Source of the DNA: Bacteroidaceae bacterium | GTDB lineage: Bacteria > Bacteroidota > Bacteroidia > Bacteroidales > Bacteroidaceae | DNA length: 48,196 bases | Reading direction: 5' to 3' | Assembly (NCBI GenBank): GCA_024688885.1 | Contig: JAILDV010000027.1 | Span: forward strand, 1-48,196 | Shown: positions 41,932 through 48,196 of the stretch, piece after piece | Numbering within the stretch: the stretch's first letter is position 1 | Layout of the letters: each line of letters begins with the position of its first letter | Position numbers and translations under genes: made by a program | Notes under the pieces: model-generated | Database searches by the model: none | Seen by the model: the letters and a program-made list of their open reading frames with translations, nothing else | Told to the model about the DNA's origin: nothing

Positions 41932-42470
41932 TTAATTTTCAAAATAATCCTTCCAGCGCTTCATGATTATATCGGCATTATCATCTATCACTCTTTTTCA
42001 CTACTGTCCCGTTAAAGTGGACTAATCGTTCTTTGAAATCGCTGAAATAAAGTCTTTTACGAGCAGTTTTGAGTGTGCACGGATTTGAATTTGTAATTTT
42101 GCAGCCTTTTAATAAGGATAGCAGATGAACAAAGACAAATATGTATTCGCACTGCTGATAGAGTACCTCCGCTCAGAGAACTGCTCGATAAGACTTATTC
42201 CAATAATGTCAAAGAGCAACATAATCCCTTTATTCTGGGGTTGTTTGATTAATATATAACTCGTCCCAATTTTAACGGGACACTAATGACTCTTTTTATC
42301 TTCTTGAAGTCATTTGCCTTGATTCCTTGCTTCTCATTCAGTTCAAACTCTGTTCCGTTCCATGTAAACTTAGCCATTCCGCCATTGCCCTCAACATGTA
42401 CATGCACAGGCTCATGCTCTCTGCTGAAAAAGAAGAACGAGAAACCAAAAAATCTAAATACCTCTGGCAT
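41932..42470 (-). pseudogene. DUF4160 gene split by a miniature IS
   Basis: Reading begins at 42470 with MPEVFRFFGFSFFFFSREHEPVHVHVEG, the characteristic DUF4160 start, and continues to KKIKRVI, where the 290-bp element interrupts it at 42288. The rest (DDNADIIMKRWKDYFEN, then stop at 41932-41934) lies on the far side. Removing 41999-42297 (the element plus one copy of the 9-bp duplication) restores a 79-residue ORF without a frame change. The present frame instead gives 73 residues ending in IS-derived sequence, so the predicted C-terminus is lost. The intact neighbour is probably its partner. Confidence 0.85.
41999..42288. mobile_element. 290-bp internally deleted IS (MITE-like), same family as the left-edge IS
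   Basis: Ends are CACTACTGTCCCGTTAAA (left) and CATTAGTGTCCCGTTAAA (right, reverse complement), 16 of 18 identical. A perfect 9-bp duplication ACTCTTTTT flanks it (41990-41998 and 42289-42297). Inside, a start MNKDKYVFALLIEYL (from ATG 42125) is joined to the last transposase codons in a shifted frame. An internal TAATTTTG box precedes the start. It cannot encode a transposase and would rely on one supplied elsewhere. Confidence 0.92.
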
Positions 42471-42500
42471 AAAACTATTCTTTTAATTGTTATTACGCCG

Positions 42501-42532
42501 CAAAATTAGGTATTATTTTCGATACCTCCAAA
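42501..42532 (-). promoter_or_regulatory. Promoter and probable operator of the DUF4160-DUF2442 operon
   Basis: On the minus strand TTTG (plus 42529-42532), 20 bp, TAATTTTG (plus 42501-42508), about 31 bp before the ATG. The spacer carries the inverted repeat GGTAT-N8-ATACC (42509-42526), well placed for a repressor such as the HTH protein of the module. Confidence 0.65.
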
Positions 42533-42570
42533 TATTTTATTGTTTTATTGCAGAACTTATCCAATATAAT

Positions 42571-42596
42571 AAGAGCCTGTGCAATCGCACAGGCTC
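42571..42596. repeat. Hairpin repeat, copy B
   Basis: AAGAGCCTGTGC-AATC-GCACAGGCTC, a perfect 10-bp stem. Its right side (aggctcc) joins directly to the nifJ-like sequence that begins at 42591. Confidence 0.75.
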
Positions 42597-42920
42597 CTAA
42601 CTGGGATAACTTCCAGGCATTGACTTCGTCTTCTTCCGTCACAATGCGGCAATGCTCAAATGAATTCAGCATGCACTCGCTGCTCCGTCAATTCCTTGAC
42701 GGTGAGGTTCGCTACCTCTCTCTCAAGAAGGTATGTCCAAACGAGGCTCAGGAGCTCTTCGACGCAGCCAAGAAGGCAGCACAGCACCGCTACGCTACCT
42801 ATGTGCGCATGAGCAAGATTGCCTGACGGCGAGCTGAAGGTTGACTATTCTGCAGAGTAAAAAAACTTACATATCATCATCCCAAAGGATGCCGTTCCAT
42901 TCAGGATCGGCATCCTTTTT
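42591..42920 (+). pseudogene. Duplicated 3' end of nifJ, with its terminator
   Basis: From 42591 the sequence follows nifJ 40722-40958: ACTGGGATAACTTCCAGG, then (after a 72-bp in-frame insertion, 42622-42693, absent from nifJ) GACGGTGAGGTTCGCTACC through the tail. It then carries the extra segment ATTGCCTGACGGCGAGC that introduces a stop and precedes the GACTATTCTGCAGAGTAA ending. The nifJ terminator is also copied (stem 42887-42894 / 42908-42915, T run to 42920). The frame encodes only MSKIA and then a stop. It cannot make a functional protein. Confidence 0.88.
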
Positions 42921-42924
42921 ATTC

Positions 42925-42987
42925 AAGAAAATGCACTAAAAAAATGCAATTATTGGATAAAACTGCATTTTTTTAGTGCATTTTCTT
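42925..42987. promoter_or_regulatory. Perfect 24-bp inverted repeat before the second ATPase gene
   Basis: AAGAAAATGCACTAAAAAAA… (42925-42948) is repeated exactly in reverse complement at 42964-42987, with a 15-base spacer. The right arm includes the TTG −33 box of the ATPase promoter. A cruciform or a repressor site are both possible. Confidence 0.9.
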
Positions 42988-43016
42988 GCACATCCACATC
43001 CTTTTCTCTACCTTTG
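42986..43016 (+). promoter_or_regulatory. Promoter of the second ATPase gene
   Basis: TTG (42986-42988), 20 bp, TACCTTTG (43009-43016), then 24 bp to ATG 43041. It overlaps the 24-bp inverted repeat on the upstream side. The overlap of a −7 box with an in-frame TTG at 43014 shows that TTG is not the start. Confidence 0.65.
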
Positions 43017-43040
43017 CCGCAGAATCAGACTTGTCTCATC

Positions 43041-44210
43041 ATGGAAGAATTGCTCGGATATTACAACCTGCTGGTAAATAGAACCAAGACAGATTTTCAT
43101 CGCTACCTGTACACTGAAATAGATTGGCAAGACCATCTTGTGGGTCTGACTGGTCCTCGCGGCGTGGGAAAGACAACCCTCGTCCTCCAACATATCAAAG
43201 AGAACCTCAACCGTAACACCACTCTGTATGTCACGGCTGAAGACCTGTATTTCTCCAATCACACCTTGCTGTCGTTGGCAAAGGATATGTCAGACAAAGG
43301 CTTCACCCATTTCTTCATTGATGAAATCCACAAATATCCAGATTGGTCGAGAGAACTCAAACTCATCAACGACTATCACCCCAACCTGCATGTGGTGTTC
43401 ACAGGGTCATCCATCCTTGACATACAAAAGGGAGCAAGCGACCTTAGCCGACGCGCTGTCATGTACTCCATGCAAGGGCTATCCTTCCGTGAATATCTGA
43501 TGCTGTTTCACAACATCAATGTTCCCGTCTATTCCATTGAAGACATCATTGCACAGCGAGTGGATGCCAATGCCATAGAACATCCGTTACAATTATTCCG
43601 CCAGTATCTGCAAACGGGCTACTACCCCTTCAGCCGCGAACGGAATTTCAATCGCCGCCTTCGCGAAGTCATCAATCAGACATTGGAAGTTGACATTCCC
43701 GTTTTTGCACGAATGAATGCCTCTACAGGACATAAACTGAAACGTCTGCTCTGCATTATCAGTGAAAGTGCTCCTTTCAAACCCAACTTCACGAAAATTG
43801 CCACCTTGCTGGATGTCAGCCGCAACGTCATTGCCGATTATATCCTGATGATGGAAGAAGCCGGTATGGCGATGCAACTGCACAACTCCACCACAGGCTT
43901 GCGAAACCTCGGAAAAGTTGAGAAGGTCTATCTTGACAACACAAACCTCATCTACAATCTGAGTCCTGAAAACGCAGACCTTGGCAATGTGCGTGAAACC
44001 TTTTTCCTCAACCAAACACGCCTCCAAAACGAAGTCACGTTTTCTGGCATTGCAGATTTTCAAATAGGAGATTTCACCTTTGAGGTTGGCGGTCGCCACA
44101 AAGGGCAACAGCAAATCGAACAAGCCAACCGAGGTTTCATCGTAAAAGACGATATAGAGTTCCCCATGCTCAACATCATTCCCCTTTGGCACTTTGGATT
44201 AAACTATTAA
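43041..44210 (+). CDS. AAA-type ATPase (DUF4143-like), canonical Walker B
   Basis: 389 residues from ATG 43041. Walker A GPRGVGKTT (about residues 39-47), Walker B FFIDEIHKYPDW, sensor FTGSS, then an HTH-like segment TKIATLLDVSRNVIADYI and a C-terminal domain ending FEVGGRHKGQQQIEQ… HFGLNY. It resembles the 36066 ATPase through most of its length, so the two are paralogues. It stands alone between two copies of the nifJ tail. Family function is uncertain; some members are linked to mobile or defence-associated genes. Confidence 0.75.
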   Translation: MEELLGYYNLLVNRTKTDFHRYLYTEIDWQDHLVGLTGPRGVGKTTLVLQHIKENLNRNTTLYVTAEDLYFSNHTLLSLAKDMSDKGFTHFFIDEIHKYPDWSRELKLINDYHPNLHVVFTGSSILDIQKGASDLSRRAVMYSMQGLSFREYLMLFHNINVPVYSIEDIIAQRVDANAIEHPLQLFRQYLQTGYYPFSRERNFNRRLREVINQTLEVDIPVFARMNASTGHKLKRLLCIISESAPFKPNFTKIATLLDVSRNVIADYILMMEEAGMAMQLHNSTTGLRNLGKVEKVYLDNTNLIYNLSPENADLGNVRETFFLNQTRLQNEVTFSGIADFQIGDFTFEVGGRHKGQQQIEQANRGFIVKDDIEFPMLNIIPLWHFGLNY

Positions 44211-44239
44211 GGTTTGTCCTAAAGACATGCCAATCTGTT

Positions 44240-44294
44240 CGCATGAGCAAGATTGCCTGACGGCGAGCTGAAGGTTGACTACTCAGCAGAGTAA
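44240..44294 (+). repeat. 55-bp fragment of the nifJ tail (third copy)
   Basis: Differs from 42806-42860 at only two of 55 positions, including the extra GCCTGACGGCGAGCTGAAGG segment. nifJ itself lacks that segment. The two copies bracket the second ATPase gene as direct repeats. Confidence 0.88.
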
Positions 44295-44354
44295 TTCGGC
44301 AAGGTCAATCTGGCAATAGACTTACATTATATATATTACTCAAGTTTCTGAAGT

Positions 44355-44470
44355 AGTTAAGTAGTCAGTAGTTAAGTAGTTAAGCCGATACTCAGGCTGG
44401 TGGGAATCTCTTTAGCAAGGTAACGGCTTAACTCCTAAGCGTAGCGATAACTCCTTTAACTCCTTAACTC
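44355..44470. repeat. AGTTAAGT and GGAGTTA-type repeats with an inverted repeat
   Basis: Direct repeats of AGTTAAGTAGT sit on the left and AACTCCTTTAACTCC on the right. AGTTAAGCCG and CGGCTTAACT (44378-44387 / 44424-44433) form a 10-bp stem. No gene is visible here. Confidence 0.6.
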
Positions 44471-44533
44471 CCCCCAAAATGAGCAATTAAAAAAATATTT
44501 TAAGGAAATGAAAAAGATTAGTTTTTTCAATAT

Positions 44534-44566
44534 GCAAGAGCAGAGCCCATGAGACTCTGCTCTTGC
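44534..44566. terminator. Hairpin in the ATPase-downstream spacer
   Basis: GCAAGAGCAGAG and CTCTGCTCTTGC (44534-44545 / 44555-44566) form a perfect 12-bp stem. There is no clear T run, so terminator status is uncertain. Confidence 0.5.
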
Positions 44567-44591
44567 TGTTATAATAACGTGAATCCAGCAG

Positions 44592-44982
44592 TTCCTCGTC
44601 TGCTCGCCCACAGCTGTTGAGGTATCTTACCCATACAGGTGTTGGTGTCTTACCCATACAGGTGTTGGTGTCTCACCCATACAGGTGTCGGTGTCTCACC
44701 CATACACACAATGAGGTCTCACTCATAGAACTTTCCGCAAATCTGGGCGTCGCCTCTTCCCTCTCAACATCATCTCACAAGACTCCCCTTCGTCATCTCC
44801 GCTCACGCTTGCTCGTATCCACCACAGCCTCACACTCGTCATCTCCGCTTCGTCCTTTTCGTCATCTTTTCGTTCTCCCTTCCGTCATCTCTCAGCTCTG
44901 TCACTCGTCATCTCCCAACTCTGTCACTCGTCATCTCCAAGCTCTGAGGCTCGTCATCTCCCGAGAGATAACGACTGAGGCG
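44592..44982. repeat. 23-bp-register intergenic array, 17 units
   Basis: It fills most of the gap between the ATPase and Crp-like genes. Cutting at 44592 + 23n gives units that keep related blocks in register: three near-identical units with CACCCATACA (44638-44706), a related pair around them, then nine units ending in CGTCATCT or a close relative (44753-44959, for example 44891, 44914 and 44937). The conserved block occupies unit positions 16-23 in both halves. An open frame across it is an accident of the repeat. Confidence 0.82.
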
Positions 44983-45083
44983 CCGGAGAGAACATTTCTG
45001 AGCCTCTTAGGTGGATGCAAGTGAGCACAAGAAGCGTGTGCCTCCCTCCTCCCTCCTAAATCTTATCTCTTAATTCCGACTCA

Positions 45084-45674
45084 TCACTCTTCAAATGATT
45101 TGTTCTCTTCCGATAGTCCCTTTCGAATTTTGCTGATAGTGGTGGGTGTGACACGGAGATATGAGGCGATTTCCAGCAGGGGCAACTTCTTCACCACATG
45201 GGGACAGCGTTGCAGGAGTCCTATGTAGCGAGTCTTGGCATCGGTACGATAGAAGTTGAGTACTCGAGTGTATGCTTGAATGAACAGATGCTCGGCAAAT
45301 TGCTTTCCAGCACGCATGGTGTCGATGCTCTCTTCGAACAGCAGGTTGAACTCGGCACCTTCCATCACATAGAGGGTGCAGTCCTCGCCTGCTACGATAC
45401 TCACATCTGACATGCCGCCATAGAAACAGAAGGGATAGTCACCAGCCAGTTCCCCCTCGAAAACGAAAGCCATGCTGTAGCCTTTTCCGTCCACCTCATT
45501 GTGTGCCACATACTTCAGATAGCCAGTCTTGATGAAGCCCATCCATCTTGCTGGCTCTCCTACAAGTTCAAATACTTCGCCCTTCTTCATGTGCCAGATT
45601 CTACCTCTTTGCATACATGCATCTATGACAAACTGCAAATCAAGCCCTTCCTTGTAGATGTTGAATTTTTCCAT
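45084..45674 (-). CDS. Crp/Fnr-family transcriptional regulator
   Basis: 196 residues from ATG 45674 (the longer frame to 45710 contains the promoter). The N-terminal beta-roll (GRIWHMKKGEVFELVGEP… WMGFIKTGYLKYVAHNEVDGKGYS) and long dimer helix precede a short C-terminal HTH: LPLLEIASYLRVTPTTISKIRKGL. There are no Cys residues placed as in Fnr clusters, so cAMP-like or other ligand sensing is possible but unknown. It is divergent from the 46000 gene, with palindromes in between. Confidence 0.82.
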   Translation of the reverse strand: MEKFNIYKEGLDLQFVIDACMQRGRIWHMKKGEVFELVGEPARWMGFIKTGYLKYVAHNEVDGKGYSMAFVFEGELAGDYPFCFYGGMSDVSIVAGEDCTLYVMEGAEFNLLFEESIDTMRAGKQFAEHLFIQAYTRVLNFYRTDAKTRYIGLLQRCPHVVKKLPLLEIASYLRVTPTTISKIRKGLSEENKSFEE

Positions 45675-45696
45675 TTCCCTTTCTTTTTTTGCAATG

Positions 45697-45704
45697 CAAA
45701 GATA
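45697..45704 (-). promoter_or_regulatory. −7 box of the Crp-like gene
   Basis: The minus strand reads TATCTTTG, 22 bp before the start codon at 45674, a short but typical leader length. Confidence 0.55.
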
Positions 45705-45753
45705 GCACATCTTTCCTGCCTCCCCGATTTTTTAACACTCTTTACGAATTGTG

Positions 45754-45769
45754 CTCAAACTAGTTTGAG
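45754..45769. promoter_or_regulatory. 16-bp perfect palindrome in the divergent region
   Basis: CTCAAACTAGTTTGAG reads the same on both strands. Its centre is about 71 bp upstream of the predicted start for the Crp-like gene and 81 bp upstream of that for the plus-strand promoter, distances compatible with class I activation by a Crp-type protein. Confidence 0.55.
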
Positions 45770-45805
45770 AAATGCAGGGGCGACTTCATTTTTCTGCTGA
45801 TTTTC

Positions 45806-45836
45806 TTTGTTTACCGAAAGGAAAGAACTAACTTTG
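45806..45836 (+). promoter_or_regulatory. Upstream promoter toward the TraB/GumN gene
   Basis: TTTG (45806-45809), 19 bp, TAACTTTG (45829-45836), followed by a leader of about 160 bases that holds the palindrome CATTTTTCGAAAAATG (45893-45908) and a nine-codon ATG frame. Confidence 0.65.
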
Positions 45837-45957
45837 CCGTGCACAATGTTAAAAAACGCGCTGTCCCCTAAATAAGTTGTGTGTTCGTTATACATTTTTC
45901 GAAAAATGGGGAATATAAAAATGAAAGTCAACAATTAAAAAAACTTCTTTTTTTGTT

Positions 45958-45965
45958 TAACTTTG
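45958..45965 (+). promoter_or_regulatory. Second −7 box nearer the TraB/GumN gene
   Basis: TAACTTTG 34 bp before the ATG at 46000. No good −33 box is at standard spacing, so the upstream promoter may be the main one. Confidence 0.4.
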
Positions 45966-45999
45966 CCACTCTTATTCGTTATATAAATAAAAACAACCC

Positions 46000-46932
46000 A
46001 TGAAGCGTTGGTTATACATATTACTTCTGACATTTGCTGCCTCCTCTCTCCATGCGCAGTTCCTCTTCCGCATCAGTGGAAATGGGTTGGAGAAGCCATC
46101 GTACATGCTCGGAATGGTGGGTAATCTATCCATCGCACACCTTGATAGCCTGTTTGGGTATGCGGAGGTGGAGGCTCAATGTCAACAGTTTTGCATGGAT
46201 GAAGACCCTACCATTTTTTCAGATCCCTCAGAAGGAATGACGAGGCTCCCCGATGGCAAGACCATCTACGACGTGCTGAGCAAGGAGCAAATCGAAGCGC
46301 TGGATGCAGGAGTATATAAAGTAAGGCATCAGCATCTGGCAGATATGTTCGAAGGAATGGGATTGGGATGGAAATACAGCAAGCCCCATACTTATACATG
46401 CATTTTCACTTTTTCCATCCTTCAAGAAGTCCGAAACCGATACCCGGAAGAACATGGAGAACAACGAGATATTAAAAATGAGCCCCTTGAACAGGCTAAA
46501 CTTCATGGTTTGAAAGTTTGGGACATCGGATACGATAACTACACATACTATGATGACGCATACTGGGGACAATGGCTAACGAGCCTTGATGAACAGATTG
46601 ACACACTCATGACCGTCATTGCCACTTATGACCAACGATTGCAGACAGCAATCAAGGAACGGGAAGAGAAACCAAAAAGGGAAATGATGGCGACCCTCTG
46701 CGGGAAGAAGGGTGACTATGAAGGTTATGCAGCTATACTTCCACATAATTCTGACTACATCTGGCAGAAGAGCCAGAAGAAACGTCACGAAAAATGGATC
46801 TCGCACATGCAGGATGCCATGCCGAAAGCCTCTATCATGTTTGAGTTCGAAGCGTGGCGTCTGCCAGGAGAACACGGCATCATCCAACTGTTGCGCAATG
46901 CAGGGTACACTGTGGAGCAGATGAAGCCTTAA
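46000..46932 (+). CDS. Secreted TraB/GumN-family protein
   Basis: 310 residues with a signal peptide (MKRWLYILLLTFAASSLHA). The N-terminal ISGNGLEKPSYMLG and the C-terminal LPGEHGIIQLLRNAGYTV match the paired motifs of TraB/GumN. The usual GTxH catalytic-like stretch is replaced by LGMVGN, so the metalloprotease-like activity proposed for the family may be lost or altered. The middle (about 110-230) is a charged helical region. Confidence 0.72.
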   Translation: MKRWLYILLLTFAASSLHAQFLFRISGNGLEKPSYMLGMVGNLSIAHLDSLFGYAEVEAQCQQFCMDEDPTIFSDPSEGMTRLPDGKTIYDVLSKEQIEALDAGVYKVRHQHLADMFEGMGLGWKYSKPHTYTCIFTFSILQEVRNRYPEEHGEQRDIKNEPLEQAKLHGLKVWDIGYDNYTYYDDAYWGQWLTSLDEQIDTLMTVIATYDQRLQTAIKEREEKPKREMMATLCGKKGDYEGYAAILPHNSDYIWQKSQKKRHEKWISHMQDAMPKASIMFEFEAWRLPGEHGIIQLLRNAGYTVEQMKP

Positions 46933-47118
46933 CATTCATATTGTGGTGTTTCTCACATTTATGGGTATATAGTGGAGGTGATCCTAGCACAGAAGACCGT
47001 TATCGTAAAAAAACACAGCAAGAACAAGAGAACAATTCAATTTCCATATGGGGTGTATATAACCCAACGACAGGAAAGATAATATATTATTGATGTACAA
47101 TTCAAAAATTATAAGAAT

Positions 47119-48196
47119 ATGGTGAACAACTCTTTCTATGTATTTTTTATGAGAGTAATCTCTTCTTTAATACTTACATGGAATTCATATATGTTGTGTG
47201 CTCAGCCCTCAAATGTGGACATAATGTTTGAAGGTTATGAAAACTCAAGACTTTATGACCGTTGGGAATATGTTCTTTATCGTAAACATCAATCGCCAGC
47301 ATACAAGAAAGTAACATTGCCGCCTTCTGTCTTTTTGAAATTATGGGATAAAGACAAAGGCTCCACTCCTGAATCCGTTGATAACAATAACGTCAGCCTA
47401 TACTGGATAGGTCCTAGAGAATTCACGGAAGAAAGCCGGATTCTCTGGAAGAAAATGGCGAAGAAATGGGGAATCCGCAGCCTTTCTTTATATATCAGAG
47501 ATGATAGAACAGATTCTGTGGTCAACTTCGTTCTTGATGCGATTCCCGCTAAGTGGATGTATAATGATACACTGGTGGCATCACGTGATGTAAAACATTA
47601 TGGTGAGTCGTGGGTGGCAGAACCATCTTCAACTCTTATCTTAGCACCAGACAATGGAACGATGAGAGAAACTTCGGGTAATGCTCTGGTGAAGGAAAGG
47701 TCAAGACTTCTATCTGATTGTGACATGATTCTGAATACCACTCATCTTAAACATACATCACTTAGGATGATTCCAAAAGTTATGGATGTTCCCAAGCAGG
47801 ACACGCAGACTTTGAATCTGTATGCAAGAGACATTACAAGATTCTTACCCGAGAACACACCAAAGGACGTGAAACGAGAATACCATATAACACTTTTTAT
47901 CGACAGTTTGGGATGTTCACATCTCTTCCAATATCAAGATTTTGTTAAAGACTCTGTTGACAATATTTTGTTATCTGGTTTAGGGGCCTCAATAAAAGCA
48001 AACAATTATGACACCTTTCGTCGCTTATTAACCATGGAAGGAGAAATCTTCCCGTGGAAATATATTAGAGCATCTTACATACATGGCAAATGGTACTTCA
48101 TGGATGAGATTTGGACGGAGGAGGAAACAGCCAAATATTATAAGCTTCGGAACAATCTGAATTCCAGAATCAAAACCTGCATAGAACTAAATAAAA
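47119..48196 (+). CDS. Secreted protein of unknown function, cut by the right edge
   Basis: Open from ATG 47119 to the window end (359 codons and still open). The first 29 residues, or a shorter form starting at Met11 (47149), end in a signal-peptide-like MRVISSLILTWNSYMLCAQ. The mature part is rich in charged and aromatic residues with no motif I know. The true length is not visible. It may be a paralogue or neighbour of a lineage-specific surface group. Confidence 0.7.
   Translation, partial: MVNNSFYVFFMRVISSLILTWNSYMLCAQPSNVDIMFEGYENSRLYDRWEYVLYRKHQSPAYKKVTLPPSVFLKLWDKDKGSTPESVDNNNVSLYWIGPREFTEESRILWKKMAKKWGIRSLSLYIRDDRTDSVVNFVLDAIPAKWMYNDTLVASRDVKHYGESWVAEPSSTLILAPDNGTMRETSGNALVKERSRLLSDCDMILNTTHLKHTSLRMIPKVMDVPKQDTQTLNLYARDITRFLPENTPKDVKREYHITLFIDSLGCSHLFQYQDFVKDSVDNILLSGLGASIKANNYDTFRRLLTMEGEIFPWKYIRASYIHGKWYFMDEIWTEEETAKYYKLRNNLNSRIKTCIELNK

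Noticed and set aside
42548-42826. 92-codon open frame beginning MQNLSNIIRACAIA
   Set aside because: It runs through hairpin copy B and the nifJ-tail copy. The nifJ-like portion is a decayed duplicate, so it is not a new gene.
44617-45024. 135-codon open frame across the 23-bp array and its right flank
   Set aside because: A 23-bp period lacking stop codons leaves frames open by chance. There is no promoter, start context or protein-like composition (it is rich in Ser, Leu, Thr, His and Arg).
46936-47096. Small frame reading ...SIWGVYNPTTGKIIYY before the right-edge gene
   Set aside because: It looks protein-like but has no ATG in frame after the TraB/GumN gene. It could be a decayed fragment; evidence is too weak to annotate.

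Overview
The window looks like chromosomal DNA from an anaerobic gut or oral Bacteroidales member of the Prevotella/Segatella type. The evidence is the Bacteroidota-style promoters (a TTTG-like −33 box about 20 bp before TAnnTTTG) in front of many genes, weak or absent Shine-Dalgarno sequences, a compact V/A-type ATPase operon with a DUF2764 gene, a single-chain pyruvate:ferredoxin oxidoreductase, an eight-gene thiamin operon with thiH rather than thiO, an archaeal-type ProS, BspA-like repeats and PAD-type agmatine deiminase. The genus is inferred from gene content and not proven.

Layout. 1-119 is the right end of an IS (transposase C-terminus plus terminal repeat). 345-3157 holds two minus-strand surface-protein genes that look fused by a deletion: a BspA-like LRR tail and a DUF4842-like lipoprotein that has lost its C-terminus. 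3373-5542 carries a secreted nucleoside hydrolase and an unknown secreted protein. 5606-13383 is a minus-strand V-ATPase operon (E, DUF2764, A, B, D, I, K in transcription order), without recognisable F, G or classical C genes. 13514-22775 is plus-strand housekeeping: M15 peptidase, Fur-like regulator, ProS, S37-type peptidase, ClpC and HtpG. 22875-24188 holds an OmpH/Skp-like lipoprotein, a small membrane protein and an unknown protein. 24315-28963 is a probable operon of prs, a sugar-type nucleotidyltransferase, a tandem-domain GH43 protein and agmatine deiminase. 28964-35789 is the thiamin operon (thiS-E-G-C-F-H-thiE-like-D) behind a promoter, a TPP riboswitch and a terminator. 36066-40897 is an AAA-type DUF4143-like ATPase followed by nifJ.

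The most unusual part is 40898-44980, downstream of nifJ. The 3' end of nifJ with its terminator recurs at 42591-42920, and a 55-bp piece recurs at 44240-44294. The two extra copies share a variant ending absent from nifJ itself and bracket a second AAA ATPase gene. Between nifJ and the first extra copy lie a DUF2809 gene and a DUF2442/DUF4160 two-gene module bracketed by repeated hairpins. The DUF4160 gene is split by a 290-bp miniature derivative of the window-edge IS type, with a perfect 9-bp target duplication. This looks like a modular cassette region built on repeated nifJ tails.

A second unexpected signal is a pair of intergenic arrays (14386-14684 and 44592-44982). Unrelated sequences in both keep a strict 23-bp register, with only neighbouring units resembling each other. 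The window ends with a Crp-like regulator, a TraB/GumN-family protein behind a palindrome-rich divergent control region, and an unknown secreted protein that runs off the right edge.
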